DNA from: Eleusine coracana subsp. coracana
Lineage: Eukaryota; Streptophyta; Magnoliopsida; Poales; Poaceae
NCBI GenBank assembly: GCA_032690845.1
Contig: CM064429.1
Coordinates: 11,874,569-11,938,568 of the forward strand
Reading direction: 5' to 3'
DNA: 64,000 nt
Shown here one piece after another: positions 24,133-33,910 of this stretch (position 1 is its first letter; each line of letters starts with the position of its first letter). Position numbers and translations under genes: made by a program. Below the pieces are notes generated by a model. That model was not told the origin of the DNA. It made no database searches and saw only the letters and a program-made list of their open reading frames with translations.

Positions 24133-25056
24133 TGATGTGGACAAGGGTTCCCGATTTTCCGAAAGGTTCTTGGTAAGTTGATTTGGTCGGAGGCGACACA
24201 CAAATCGATCCGGCTTCAGAACAGCACGTTCTAAACCCCGCAATCGCAGCACGACGTCTCCTCTGGTTATCAACCGTCCAAAAGACGATTGACCTCGCCG
24301 AGAAGGCTGATCCCTGCCTGCGAATCAAGAACACAAGCAAGAACAACGAAGATTGCAACACAATTGCAGATGTATGATTAAACTCTCGAAGTTGGGGTCT
24401 CACAAACCGATGAACGGCGAAACTGTTTATGAACAGAATTGATCTAAGCAAAACCCGAACCCTAATGGTGCGGTGGCGGCTGTATATAAAGACCCTAGGG
24501 TCGTGCAAGACCCTCTGAACGCGCCCCTAATTGGGCTCAACTAGATACAAAGCCCAAAGGCCAAAAATAGGCGACGCAGCACCGACACAGATTCTGGACT
24601 CTGTCTTGTTTTGACGATTCCCGATGACTCCGGATGAATTTTGACATGAGGTCGGCGGCATTGGAAAGGTCTTCTCCTTATCTTTCCGTGCATATGTAGA
24701 ACGTCCAAATCCGAGTCCGTATGCGTCCTGGGCAACTGTTTTAGTACAGACTGGTCCTGGGCCCCGAAACAGACTCGAAGTCGGTTTTGATTGGGCCTCC
24801 ACTTTGGCTTCCAAGCTCTTGCTGGTCCTCAACGTTCCCAGCTCCTTCTCCCATCATCTCCTGGTCTTCTCCATGGTTTCTAATCATAAAATAATTATTA
24901 GGTAGTAAACCATTCTCAAAAGTAACATATAGCGAAGAACGTAGGAACGAGCTCACCTCTAAATTTAGTCGTCGTGCACGAGCTCTAGTCATTGGACCTT
25001 GCAAGTCCAGATTTGGAGGAGTGTTGTGTGTATCCATAAGAGTGATGTCCTCATCA
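24133..25056 (-). repeat. 5' LTR of the CRM element
   Basis: It is 924 bp, the same length as the 3' LTR. A TATA-like TATATAAA lies near 24482-24489 in plus-strand reading. The duplication CACCT follows at 25057-25061. Confidence 0.9.
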
Positions 25057-25284
25057 CACCTTGTCAATCACCAGCTTGTTGATCTTTTCCTTGTCCATGA
25101 TAAAATCCAGAAATTCCTTGATACCTTGTGCGATATCCAAGGTGGGATCATCTTCCATGCCCCCGATGATAGAGAAGACGAGGATTTCTTTCCCTTTGCG
25201 GAATCTTTCCCAAATTGGCGAGTCCTCTTGGGAACCATGGTGAATATCGATGTGGCGGTAGAGACTATCTTGGCAAAGCTTCAA

Positions 25285-25612
25285 CCTTGAGCGGCACCAA
25301 AAGGTAGGCCAAGGATTTGGAGGATGGGGTTTGGGTTTGACAGGCGAGGAAGTGAAAGGCAGTGCGCGACTTTGATGAAGAGTGAGTACGGAGGAAAGTG
25401 ACGGCCAAAAGGTATTTATATAGGGCAGTGATCTAGTTTTACAGATGACCTCATAACATTCTGAGCAATAAGGTACCTGAGTTTAATGAAGCATTTATTG
25501 GAATTTATTGTTCCAGTGAAGCATTTATTGTTATACATTGAGCAATAAGGTACCTGAGTTTAATGAAAATCACTCGGCTGATCAGAAATTGACAAATTTT
25601 TAACATAATAAA
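25285..25612. other. Region between the extra ORF and the tandem array
   Basis: No gene is seen. A TGAGCAATAAGGTACCTGAG block occurs twice, near 25460 and 25540. The sequence probably belongs to the 5' leader of the antisense extra ORF and the 3' region of the second Tat element. Confidence 0.4.
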
Positions 25613-25985
25613 AGTGATTCACTATTGGAATTACTCGGAGGAGTGGTAGTCTCACTCTTGGGGGCTATATAGCTAAGTGATTCATTATTGGAATCACTCG
25701 GAGGAGTGGTAGTTTCACTCTTGGGGGCTACATAGCTAAGTGATTCATTATTGGAATCACTCAGGGAAGTGTTAGTCTCACTCTTAGGGGCCACATGGCT
25801 AAATGATTCATTATTGGAATCACTCAGAGGAGTGGTAGTCGCACTCTTGGGGGCTACAAAGCCAATTGATTCACTATTGGAATCACTCGGAAAAGTGGTA
25901 GTCTCACTCTTAGGGGCTATAGAGCTAAGTGATTGTCTATTGGAATCACTTGGGGAGTGGTAGATCCAAACTTGGGACTATCAAT
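25613..25985 (+). repeat. 63-bp tandem array (about six units) with PPT-like blocks
   Basis: Units share GTGATTCATTATTGGAATCA, GTGGTAGT and CACTCTTGGGGGCTA. Five are nearly full length at 63 bp and the sixth is divergent. Each unit contains CTCTTGGGGGCTA, nearly the PPT (TTCTTGGGGGCTA) that abuts the LTR at 26348. Arrays in the 3' untranslated part of Tat elements are known to seed satellite repeats; here the unit includes the PPT-like block. 63 bp is 21 codons, and no stop occurs in one minus-strand frame over about 195 bp. I think that is incidental. Confidence 0.8.
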
Positions 25986-26333
25986 CAGTTTACTATATGC
26001 TATATTCTGTTTTTTTGACTCACAAGCTATTTACTTTTAAATAACTTCTAAGTCGGGGGGGCGGGGGGCTACACCTAATTAGGTGCACCAGAGGTGCACT
26101 ACATGGATAGGTTTATTTTCACGATCTGATGTGACAGATAATTTTTAGACTTACAAGACATTTGGTCATCTAAATACATTCTGAATCAGGGGCTATACTC
26201 AGTGAGTACATCTAATTAGGTCTTCATGAAGAAAGGAGGATTTCTTTTTTTGATTTGGATGAAGATATAGAAGAAGCACTTTCCAAATTTGGATCAATTA
26301 ATTATTCAAAAGTAGTGCACCAAAATTGTAAAG

Positions 26334-26347
26334 TTCTTGGGGGCTAC
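26334..26347 (+). other. Polypurine tract of the second Tat element
   Basis: TTCTTGGGGGCTAC directly precedes the LTR start TGTGAGACATG. Confidence 0.6.
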
Positions 26348-26750
26348 TGTGAGACATGTGTGCTCTAGATATCTTATCACCTGAATATATTGCCGAGTGG
26401 GCCATCCATCAACAAAGCTATCGAGGTAAAAGCCCATAAAGATTATTATTCAGATCATAACTTGGAGTAGACGACAAGATGGTATTAGAAATATAGGCTA
26501 CAGATAGAAACTATTATAACTGACTAGGAGATTTACCATGTACACCCTGCCCTTTGGATATATAAGGTCGGTAGGGGTCTTTCGAAGGATAATCATAACT
26601 CACCTTGGGAAACCCTAACCCTAACGTGAGACATCATCAATACAATACACCAAACAGGACCGAACCTGTATAAACAATTTGTCTTGTGTCCATCGACTTC
26701 TAAAGCTCATAGGCATACCCTAGAACTACTATCGAGAATATAGCTCGACA
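26348..26750 (+). repeat. LTR of the second Tat element
   Basis: It begins TGTGAGACATG, has a TATA box (TATATAA, 26559-26565) followed by a GAACCTGTATAAAC tract common in Tat LTRs, and probably ends at GCTCGACA (26750). The end is a judgement. No second LTR for this element was found, so the 5' half, including gag-pol, is missing to the left of 15650. Confidence 0.6.
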
Positions 26751-28560
26751 AAGCTTGCCAAAACCAACCCCTGCCCACAGCCATAGGTAACAGATGCCAT
26801 CTCTACACTTCCTGCAATTAATAGGAGAACCGAAGATATGGATGCTTTTCGGTTTCTTTTGCATAGTAAATGGGAAATTAGTTAATGCAATGAAAAGGAA
26901 AAGGGTTTAGAAGGACATAGTTAGTAGAAATGATTGTGAGAGGCTGGGAGCCATCTCAGCTTATTTATTTATTCTTATGTCAGCCCCGGAACGTTTCTTA
27001 GCTAGTCCATAAGCCCAACATAAAATGCACAAGACAAGTTGGCCCATCGTTCTCTCAACAAATGAAACCACTTATAATCAAAGAAAGGCAAATAAAAATT
27101 GCTCCATCTCAAAGTTTCTTCTTTTACTCTCATACATCCTGTCTTCAAAATTCCTATCTACGTCCTAACCCATTCGCTCTTCTCTCCATTCCATTGCGGT
27201 ACATGAGACCAGGGAAGGAAATCACATCTCTATGAGTTCATGTTATTTCGACGTTGGATCAGGAGGAAGTTGAAATGGTTGATTGCCTGTTGGTGGATAT
27301 GGCTACACCTACCTCTTGCTTCTCGTTTCAAGTAGCGTACCAATGGTTTTACGAGATCACTAACAAAATCACCCTATATTGAGTCGCTCAATAACTATAA
27401 TTGCCATCTCTAGTTAGTGCACAACAAGGTGGGGTGTGACCGAGCTTCTAGAAGGGAGGCATGGGTTAGAGGCCATGGTTTTCTTCAGTCAAGTTTAAGA
27501 CCTAACGGGCGCCCGAGACCGAGGGGTACGGAAAGAAACCACCAAAGAAAATTAAATTTTCATTGTTGTCCTCTTTTATAGCAGGCAATTTTCTCCTCCA
27601 TCTGAGCCCAATTTGACCCTTTGACATCATCAATTGTACCACGCAAATCATGATGTATGTAATCCGCAAACAAACAAACAAAATTTTGTAGACCTACACA
27701 CACCCTATTTACTGCATGAAATGAATCAATTGACAATTCTTGTGCAGATCTAGATCGATCACTTCAAGAAATGAAACAAACAAAGGGAGACTCAAGAAAC
27801 AAACCTTTAATATCAAAGAAGGAGCAACTGGGGTAGCAATTCTGCTAAAGAACACCAATTTTTTGCGTGGAATAAGCCATCAGGAGTTGGTAGCGGCAAC
27901 GGCGGTCTCAAGGGGATTTGATCGGCCTTCCCTAAACCCGTGTCAACCCTTGATTAGTTTCCCACTCCTCAATACCATCATCCCATCCTCCTCATTCAAT
28001 CTAATTTCTCATAGCTTTTCTGTTTCTACCCAAATTTTTGTCTTTTACTTTACCCAAAAATACCAAAAAATTGGGCCCACGTCAACACCACTCACATGGT
28101 CCACAATGTTCACTGTGGTTTTTGTAAAGAATGTTGTGCATGTTCGTCGTCCATCGACTTGTCTTACTTGTTTAATGATGGTTGGTACCTTTAATCGTGG
28201 ATGTTGTAGAAATGGAGAAGGCCTGTGGGACCATATAGGATAAAAAACAAGGGCTCAGATGCCGCTAAAAAAACTTCCGCATCTTAGTGATGCTGTTAGA
28301 TAGATCGATGACACAGGACAGTACATTTCAAACATTTTTCTTCTGTGATCCTAGTTTGTTTGGTTTAGAACTGGAATAGAATTTTGGTGGTATTAGTTGC
28401 TTATCGCTGCTGTAACAGAATGTGCTAATCGCTGTTGTAATAGAATGTGCCATGTCCCCTTTGGTGACTACCAGTTGACTGTTGTGTTTCTGTTCATCTA
28501 ATTAATGGAACATTTGTCCAATAGCAGATTTCGTGCTACTCGTGCCCCTTAGTTAATCTT
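26751..28560. other. Unassigned low-complexity intergenic DNA
   Basis: I see no credible gene. A 167-codon plus-strand frame at 27740-28243 has no recognisable domain. The sequence is not repeated elsewhere in the window. It may be unique host DNA or an old, unrecognised transposon. Confidence 0.4.
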
Positions 28561-28569
28561 CAACAATTT

Positions 28570-28790
28570 CCATGCTACTCTTTCCTAATAAAGGTATAAT
28601 CAGCTTCAATATGTCTATTCCTTCCATGATAAAGAGGATTAGCAGATATTTAGTTCTTAAATTTTCACACCATTGTCTTGCTGAAACTTTGAATCCACAC
28701 AATTTCTGCAGTGAAACTAGCAACTGCCTTACTCAGCCTCTGTGGTTGATCTACAGACTTTTTGCTACTTTCTTGCAAAACCTCATGTAG
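28570..28790 (-). pseudogene. Ty1/copia RNase H scrap
   Basis: One minus-strand frame reads SANPLYHGRNRHIEADYTFI, the conserved end of copia RNase H (usually NPxxHxRTKHIExDxHFxRE). The preceding WCENLR block lies in a neighbouring frame, so a frameshift separates the two. No LTR was found around it. Confidence 0.65.
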
Positions 28791-28799
28791 ATCTTCTGT

Positions 28800-30134
28800 C
28801 ATATCTAATGATCCTGACCAGTGAACATCTGAAAATACATTTACTAATTAACATAGACTATGCATATGATCTGCTAATCTTCAGTCTAACTTTAATATTT
28901 GCTGCAAATAGCTCAAAAGTGTTTTAACTGAACTCGAATCTAGAGAAGTCATAGTGGGAGCACCGTAGATGGTGAGACTAGAGATGAAGCGGATGGTATC
29001 AAAGTCAAAGTAGTCGATCGAGGTCCAGGTTGAAGCATCGAAGTGCAGATGCTGCGACTAGAAAGAAAACTGGTACCTCCTGCGGATGATAACCCGTTGA
29101 TGCCGAAGTAGCCAGGTTAATGTGGACGCAATCGTAGCCGTGAGAAGGAAGATATTTTAAAATCATCGATGCGAGCAAAAGACGAGCTGAGGACAGGCCA
29201 ATCACTCGAGGGTGCCGAACGGTGCAGACTTGGACAATCAACTAACATGGTGATGGTGATAAGACATAAGTGGTGGCACCGTCCAGATAAGTGGCAACTC
29301 TAACAAAGATTACCACGAGCATTGCCCTTACATCTTGGCTAGCATGCAACAACAACCTTGTCCTTTGATGGACGTTCGAGTGTCAGATAAACGGCGAGGG
29401 CGACACAAACCTCTAAATCAAAGATTAGGTAAAAAGAAAAAGAAAACTAGCATCAGTTGAAAGCTTTACTGTGTACAGCAAACGTGCATGCGCCCATAGC
29501 TATGGCTCTCTTTTTCCACTCCCTACCGTGACGTGGCAAAGAAAATCAAAGGTGAGATGCACATGATAGGCCTTGTGTGCTACCGATGTGCGCTAGGATG
29601 GATCGACTGCTCATGCGCGGCTGGGTGACCTGCGTCCCTGCGCAGGTCCCTCTAGGCTCTAGCTTCTCGTGGAGGGATGGGATCGTGACTCTCGTGCATG
29701 GCCGCATGCATAACTGGAGACGGGGCTGCATTGAACCAGCGCTCTCGATCGATCCAAGATGTGGCGCGTGATGCACACGACCTCCAACGGCAACAGCTTC
29801 CACGATGACGCGACTAGTTCGGCGCGGCACAGGAAGCACCAAGCGGCGCGACCACCTGATGCCTACGCATCTGGTGTAGCACTACACGACGACGAAATGG
29901 CAAGGGCTTTGCTGCTGTAACATCAGCTTCCGCGCGTTGACTACTGAAAAGCCAAGTGCACAAGCTATGCTGTTTTAGAGAACTAATGACTATAATAGCT
30001 GACAAGATACTCACCTCCACATCAGCAGCAGTTATCTGAATGTTAAAAAGGCAGCAGCCGTGTGCTAGATAAGGGATGGTACGTAGGTGCCCCTCTGTCA
30101 ACACATACTCATTCTCGCGCAAGCAACAACGTCA
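28800..30134. other. Upstream region of the inhibitor gene
   Basis: No gene is seen. An RY-type CATGCA (29705-29710) and an ACGTGGC core (about 29531-29537), both known seed or ABA-linked motifs, lie 425-605 bp upstream of the inhibitor start. No strong TATA box was found; TAGATAAG near 30065 is the only weak candidate. Confidence 0.35.
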
Positions 30135-30584
30135 ATGGCGTCGACCACCCACATCCTCCTCTCCGCCGTCCTGCTCTCCTCCTTCGCCGCGGCCGCCCTC
30201 GCCAGCGTGGGGACCTCGTGCATTCCGGGCATGGCCATCCCACACAACCCGCTGGACAGCTGCCGCTGGTACGTGTCGACCCGTACCTGCGGCGTAGGGC
30301 CCCGCCTCGCGACGCAGGAGATGAAGGCGCGTTGCTGCCGCCAGCTGGAGGCCATCCCGGCCTACTGCCGCTGCGAGGCGGTGCGCATTCTCATGGATGG
30401 CGTGGTCACGTCAAGCGGGCAGCACGAGGGCCGCCTCCTCCAGGATCTGCCGGGATGCCCCAGGCAGGTGCAAAGGGCGTTCGCACCCAAACTGGTAACT
30501 GAGGTGGAGTGCAACCTGGCCACCATCCATGGAGGCCCGTTCTGCCTCTCCCTCATCGGCGCTGGCGAGCAAATTGAACCGTAG
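30135..30584 (+). CDS. Cereal-type trypsin/alpha-amylase inhibitor (single exon)
   Basis: The 149-residue product is a secreted seed-type inhibitor of the cereal trypsin/alpha-amylase family. It has a signal peptide (about residues 1-24, MASTTHILLSAVLLSSFAAA) and ten cysteines in the family spacing, including the adjacent pair in KARCC and the CRC pair. The exposed loop contains GPRL, so the predicted trypsin-contact residue is Arg followed by Leu, as in maize-type Hageman-factor/trypsin inhibitors. I start at 30135, not at an in-frame ATG 48 bases upstream, because the signal peptide begins here and the family has about this length. The gene is intronless, as is normal for the family, and has no disabling changes. 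It is the only intact host gene in the window. Expected roles are seed defence against insect or fungal proteases and storage; neither is shown by the sequence. Confidence 0.9.
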   Translation: MASTTHILLSAVLLSSFAAAALASVGTSCIPGMAIPHNPLDSCRWYVSTRTCGVGPRLATQEMKARCCRQLEAIPAYCRCEAVRILMDGVVTSSGQHEGRLLQDLPGCPRQVQRAFAPKLVTEVECNLATIHGGPFCLSLIGAGEQIEP

Positions 30585-30628
30585 CCATGCCCGCCAAATA
30601 GTGGAACAACGCGTTGGATGTCTTGTTC

Positions 30629-30661
30629 AATAAAGCGTTTTTTTAATAACTGTTGAATAAA
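30629..30661 (+). terminator. Two polyadenylation-type signals after the inhibitor gene
   Basis: AATAAA occurs at 30629-30634 and again at 30656-30661, 45 and 72 bp after the stop codon. Confidence 0.6.
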
Positions 30662-30820
30662 GCGTTGAAGGATTCTCTTTCATCAAGATATGAAGAGGAT
30701 CTACCGCCGGTGTTGTATGATTCTCCTCAACTTCATAATCCTGCCAGAGCTTTGTAACTTACCAGAGACTATCGGCTGCCATGTTGTGTAGGGTGGTGAT
30801 GTGAGAGCGTTTTCAAGAGA

Positions 30821-31767
30821 TGCTACTAGAAAAACGGCCTATAGACATGCAACTGAAATTCAAATAGCGGCAAGTTCAAAGATACCCATCGTGATAGTGA
30901 TGTAACAATTTTTAGCGGCGGTTCATAAAGTGAACCACCTTTATAAATTTATTTTTTAAGGCAGGTGATTTTATAAGCCACCGTTACAAATAAATCAACA
31001 TTTCTAGCGACAGCCCATGTTTCTACCCATCGCCACACTTGGCCCATTAGCCCACCAGGCCACTTACTCATCAGCAACTATAAAAACCAAACAAACCTAA
31101 CCCTAACTTGCCTAGTCCTCCCACCTCTCTCTCCCTCAGCCGCCGCCTACCCCCTCACCCTCTTCTTCCTCTCCTACACGTGACCACCGCTTTCTCTCCC
31201 CCGCTTCTCCTGGCCGCCTCAATCTCCTCCTCCTTCTGTCACTGCTACGAGGACGGGACTGCGGTGGCGCGTGAAGACGGACCCGCGGTGGCGGCGCTCT
31301 TCCCCTCCTCCCCTTGTCGTTGTTGCTACGGGAGAACGGACCCATGGCGGTGGCACTCGTCCCCTCCTCCCCCTTCCCTCGCTGCTACGCGAGGATAGTA
31401 ATGCGGCGGTGTGCAAGGAAGGCGTCACAGCATCACGTGATGAAAGGACCTCCGAGGCCAATCCGTGGCTGCGCACCAGGACGAGGCCGTGACAACGGAT
31501 CTGTGCGTCAACGCGGCAGCCAGATTGGTGGAGCAATGGGGGTCCACGTGACGGCCGGATCATTTTTTTATTTCTTGGGTATATGGGTAGCGGTGGGTGA
31601 AGATGTCACCCGCCGCTACCAATCTCTCTTTAGCTACAGGTCGGTCCCTCCTCAGGACGTCAGCCACTATAGTCTTTTTTTTAGCTGCAATGATGCAGCT
31701 CCGGGGCGGCCAACCCGCCGCTATAGTGGTTTTTGGGCTGCAGCTACAAGTCGTTTTTTTAGTAGTG
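30821..31767. mobile_element. Non-autonomous CACTA element (947 bp) with AGA duplication
   Basis: The right end reads TTTTTTTAGTAGTG, the inverse of the left end. The left end is CACTACTAGAAAAA with its first C and A changed to T and G. A 3-bp AGA duplication flanks it (30818-30820 and 31768-31770). Subterminal GGCGGTT/ACCGCCGCT blocks occur inside both ends. It lies 237 bp downstream of the inhibitor stop. The middle (about 31100-31560) is markedly GC-rich and may be captured host gene sequence. Confidence 0.7.
31100..31560 (+). other. GC-rich insert inside the CACTA element, possible captured exon
   Basis: The base composition is far more GC-rich than the flanks. The region starts with TCCTCCCACCTCTC-type 5'-leader-like sequence and holds open frames in several phases without a recognisable domain. 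A partial internal repeat of GGACGGGACTGCGGTGGCGC / GGACCCGCGGTGGCGGCG is visible. It could be a captured plant 5'UTR/exon; this is not established. Confidence 0.35.
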
Positions 31768-31770
31768 AGA

Positions 31771-32195
31771 GCCCCATAAACATTACCTAAATTAAATTAT
31801 TGGAGTTCAATCCAAAAAACGACGCATGATATATATGTTGGCACTAAAAAAGCAGGCACGCTCATCAATTCTGATATAGTCCAAAGGTCCAAAGGAAATT
31901 TGGTGAACCTCAAAAAGTATGTAAAACTATGCACGGTAATAAAATGTCATGAACATGAGGGTCTCTCTGTAAATCTTGCTCTCTCTATATCTCTCTCATT
32001 TTTCTCCTCACAACCCATTCACTAAAATCTATGTAATCCATAGATCTTGCTCCTTCGATTACTCCACTCAAACTCCGCATCAGTCAGATTCTGAAGCACA
32101 TGGAGGCATGAAGCGAGGACTGCTCTAGTTCACCATTATTGACCAAGAGTGTTGCAAGAGAGCGAAGGCCGCCACCGGTGGATCTCGCCACAGGG
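31771..32195. other. Unassigned intergenic DNA
   Basis: No gene or repeat is recognised between the CACTA element and the family A LTR. The last five bases (CAGGG) are the candidate target duplication. Confidence 0.4.
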
Positions 32196-32410
32196 TGTTG
32201 GCACTTCCAAAGTGCCCCTTTTATATATGAATATTATCCCAATTAGAGCATAATTGATACTAATTTAGGTCATTTGCATGTGATATTGTCTATATATTTG
32301 TATATGCGTTGTTTTGGAGATTTATTGCAGAAACAGGTAAAATTGGTGATTAATGCGATGATGAAGAGGACAAGAGTCCAGAACCGACGAAAAGCACTGA
32401 AGAAGTCCAG

Positions 32411-32447
32411 TGCGCCGATCGGCGCAGCCTATGAGCTGATCGGCGCA
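32411..32447. promoter_or_regulatory. Paired palindromes in the family A left LTR (upstream pair)
   Basis: A perfect TGCGCCGATCGGCGCA lies at 32411-32426. A 14/16 copy follows at 32432-32447, offset by 21 bp. The right LTR has the equivalent pair at 37320-37356. Confidence 0.75.
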
Positions 32448-32682
32448 AGGGTGTTTTGGCCAACAGAAGTGACCGAGGCCCATTCCACATGTTTATGGAA
32501 GTTTATCTGCACAAGACACTTAAAGATATTTGTCTAGAAGATTTATGAAACTTCAAGGAGATTTATAGAACTTCAAGATCTCAACATGCAGTACAAGACT
32601 TTATCTCGAAGGAAAAGGCCCACATGGCAGCTGCGGAAGACAGAGGAACCGACTCGGGGAAGAAATCATAGAAGACACGGCT

Positions 32683-32718
32683 TGCGTCGATCGGCGCAAT
32701 CCTGCGCCGATCAGCACA
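32683..32718. promoter_or_regulatory. Paired palindromes upstream of the family A LTR TATA box
   Basis: Copies of 15/16 at 32683-32698 and 14/16 at 32703-32718 are offset by 20 bp. The TATA box at 32764 is 46 bp further on. The right LTR repeats this at 37592-37627 (first copy perfect), with TATA at 37673. Confidence 0.75.
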
Positions 32719-33717
32719 ACCGCCTTATTTGCTAGAAACTGAGTGCTTTACGAGCAGAACCCCTATAAATACTTGTAAACCCTCGTTGCAGAGAGAGGAG
32801 GCGACAGAGGGACACCAGATCCGTGAGTTAGAGCCACCGGGGCTTGCCCCGTTAGAATAGATCTCTGGATGTGTTTCAAGAACCATTGGAGTTAAGAGTT
32901 GATCCGTCAAGGTAGGCCATCTCGACGGGGATGAATCTTACTCTATGTATCTCAAGGATGATTGAATATGTTGATGATGATTTTGGTGATTTGTCTATCT
33001 TGATTCTATAATCATGCATGTGCTTATTCCAATTGGTTAGTTCTAGGCTAAGTAAGTAGATATTATCTTAATCGTGATGATTAGGATAGTATTCGGATAT
33101 TGTATTGATTATGGTTACTTAATGATGCTACTAGTGTGCTTTAGTGGTGACAGCACTAAGCCTACGTAGCACTATTGGATAGTTGAGTAGGGTAAGATAC
33201 TCGTGCGATTAAGGGTTTCCTCTCGGCAGCGATAAATCGGGAGCCGCTCGGAAAGCAGGGTGGTCTTACTCATTATAGATTTTCATTGATCCATGTAATT
33301 ACCCATTATGATGCTATTCAATTAGACTTTCTAGTTACCATCTCATTAGTAGATATCGGGCTACTCACTTAACAGCATAGGTTTACAAGATCTGGCATGC
33401 TTTGGCTTAGATTCACTGGTGTGCCGATCGGCGCAGGTACCCATGCGGTTCCCAAATGGGCGACAAAGGCGGCAGGCATTGATTTTAAGGAACAGGTATG
33501 ATTATTATGCAGGTGTGCAGTGCAGTGGAGACACGGAATTGACCGAAAGCTGAAAAAGAGAGGGCGTGCCGATCGGCGCGGGCCCGCATCGATTGGCGCC
33601 GCCAATAAGACATCAGGATTTCGTGCTGTTCTCCTGCCAACTAACATGATGTGCCAAAAAGCGACATAAAGGATGGGAATCAAGCATTAGAATGGTCAGA
33701 GCAATCCAATTTTGAAT

Positions 33718-33755
33718 TGTGCCGATCGGCGTAGGTACCCGTGCCGATCGGCGCG
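33718..33755. promoter_or_regulatory. Paired palindromes upstream of the family A extra ORF
   Basis: Copies at 33718-33733 (14/16) and 33740-33755 are offset by 22 bp. A TATAAAAG box follows at 33809-33816, and the extra-ORF ATG is at 33911. The arrangement mirrors that of the LTR promoter. A further weak pair lies at 33565-33600. Confidence 0.7.
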
Positions 33756-33910
33756 CTCTCAAATTCTAAAATTTTACGGCGGTTCCTATTCCTGGAAGTT
33801 TCCCACACTATAAAAGGGAGACCAGGTGCCCTCATTCGGCACAACATCCCGGTAATCTCCCCACGTTCCCCACTACCCACGATCTCGCACATGTTCCGCA
33901 ATTTTCGCAG

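Larger units (their letters stand above)
17505..25056 (-). mobile_element. Complete CRM-like (centromeric chromovirus) Ty3/gypsy element, 7552 bp
   Basis: It has two 924-bp LTRs (17505-18428 and 24133-25056) that differ by about seven substitutions by eye. It also has a 5-bp duplication CACCT, a PBS, a PPT and gag-pol in the expected order on the minus strand. The gag and polyprotein wording, the length and the extension of the polyprotein into the 3' LTR all match the CRM group of chromoviruses, which concentrate in grass centromeres. At the commonly used grass LTR rate of 1.3e-8 per site per year, seven differences would mean roughly 0.3 million years. A frameshift in gag and one in-frame stop in pol make this copy non-autonomous. 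Confidence 0.85.
15650..25284 (-). pseudogene. Extra ORF of the second Tat element, Transposase_28-like, split by the CRM insertion
   Basis: The N-terminal exon runs 25284-25062 (SPIWERFRKGKEILVFSI, FLDFIMDKEKINKLV). Its reading continues at 17499-17300 (VEWIETLDQTIPQPPVDH, FFYPGLGIPCSDF) on the other side of the CRM element, whose duplication CACCT is at both ends. Later exons are at about 17260 (HPHLDLFKELFVL), 16669-16430 (PPLPPPVRERS and a coiled-coil stretch), about 16240-15840 (IEKFERLVMEAY) and 15790-15650. They are homologous, exon by exon, to the plus-strand copy at 6634-9649. Internal stops show it was decaying already. It is antisense to the LTR at 26348, as expected for a Tat extra ORF. 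Confidence 0.7.
32196..33435 (+). repeat. Left LTR of family A, truncated at a palindrome
   Basis: It matches 37105-38339 of the right LTR and then stops exactly within or at the palindrome at 33420-33435. TATA box: TATAAAT (32764-32770). Confidence 0.8.

Noticed and set aside
26611..26632. CCCTAACCCTAAC looks telomere-like
   Set aside because: Plant telomere repeats are CCCTAAA; this is two copies of a 6-bp unit inside a Tat LTR leader.
27740..28243. A 167-codon open frame on the plus strand
   Set aside because: No domain, signal or codon pattern of a real gene; overlapping frames are equally open and nothing around it supports transcription.
30087..30134. Upstream in-frame ATG for the inhibitor gene
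   Set aside because: It would add 16 residues before a complete signal peptide; the ATG at 30135 gives the usual family length.
31108..31490. Pro/Ser-rich frames in the CACTA insert as a gene
   Set aside because: Several overlapping frames are open because of base composition; no conserved domain or start context.
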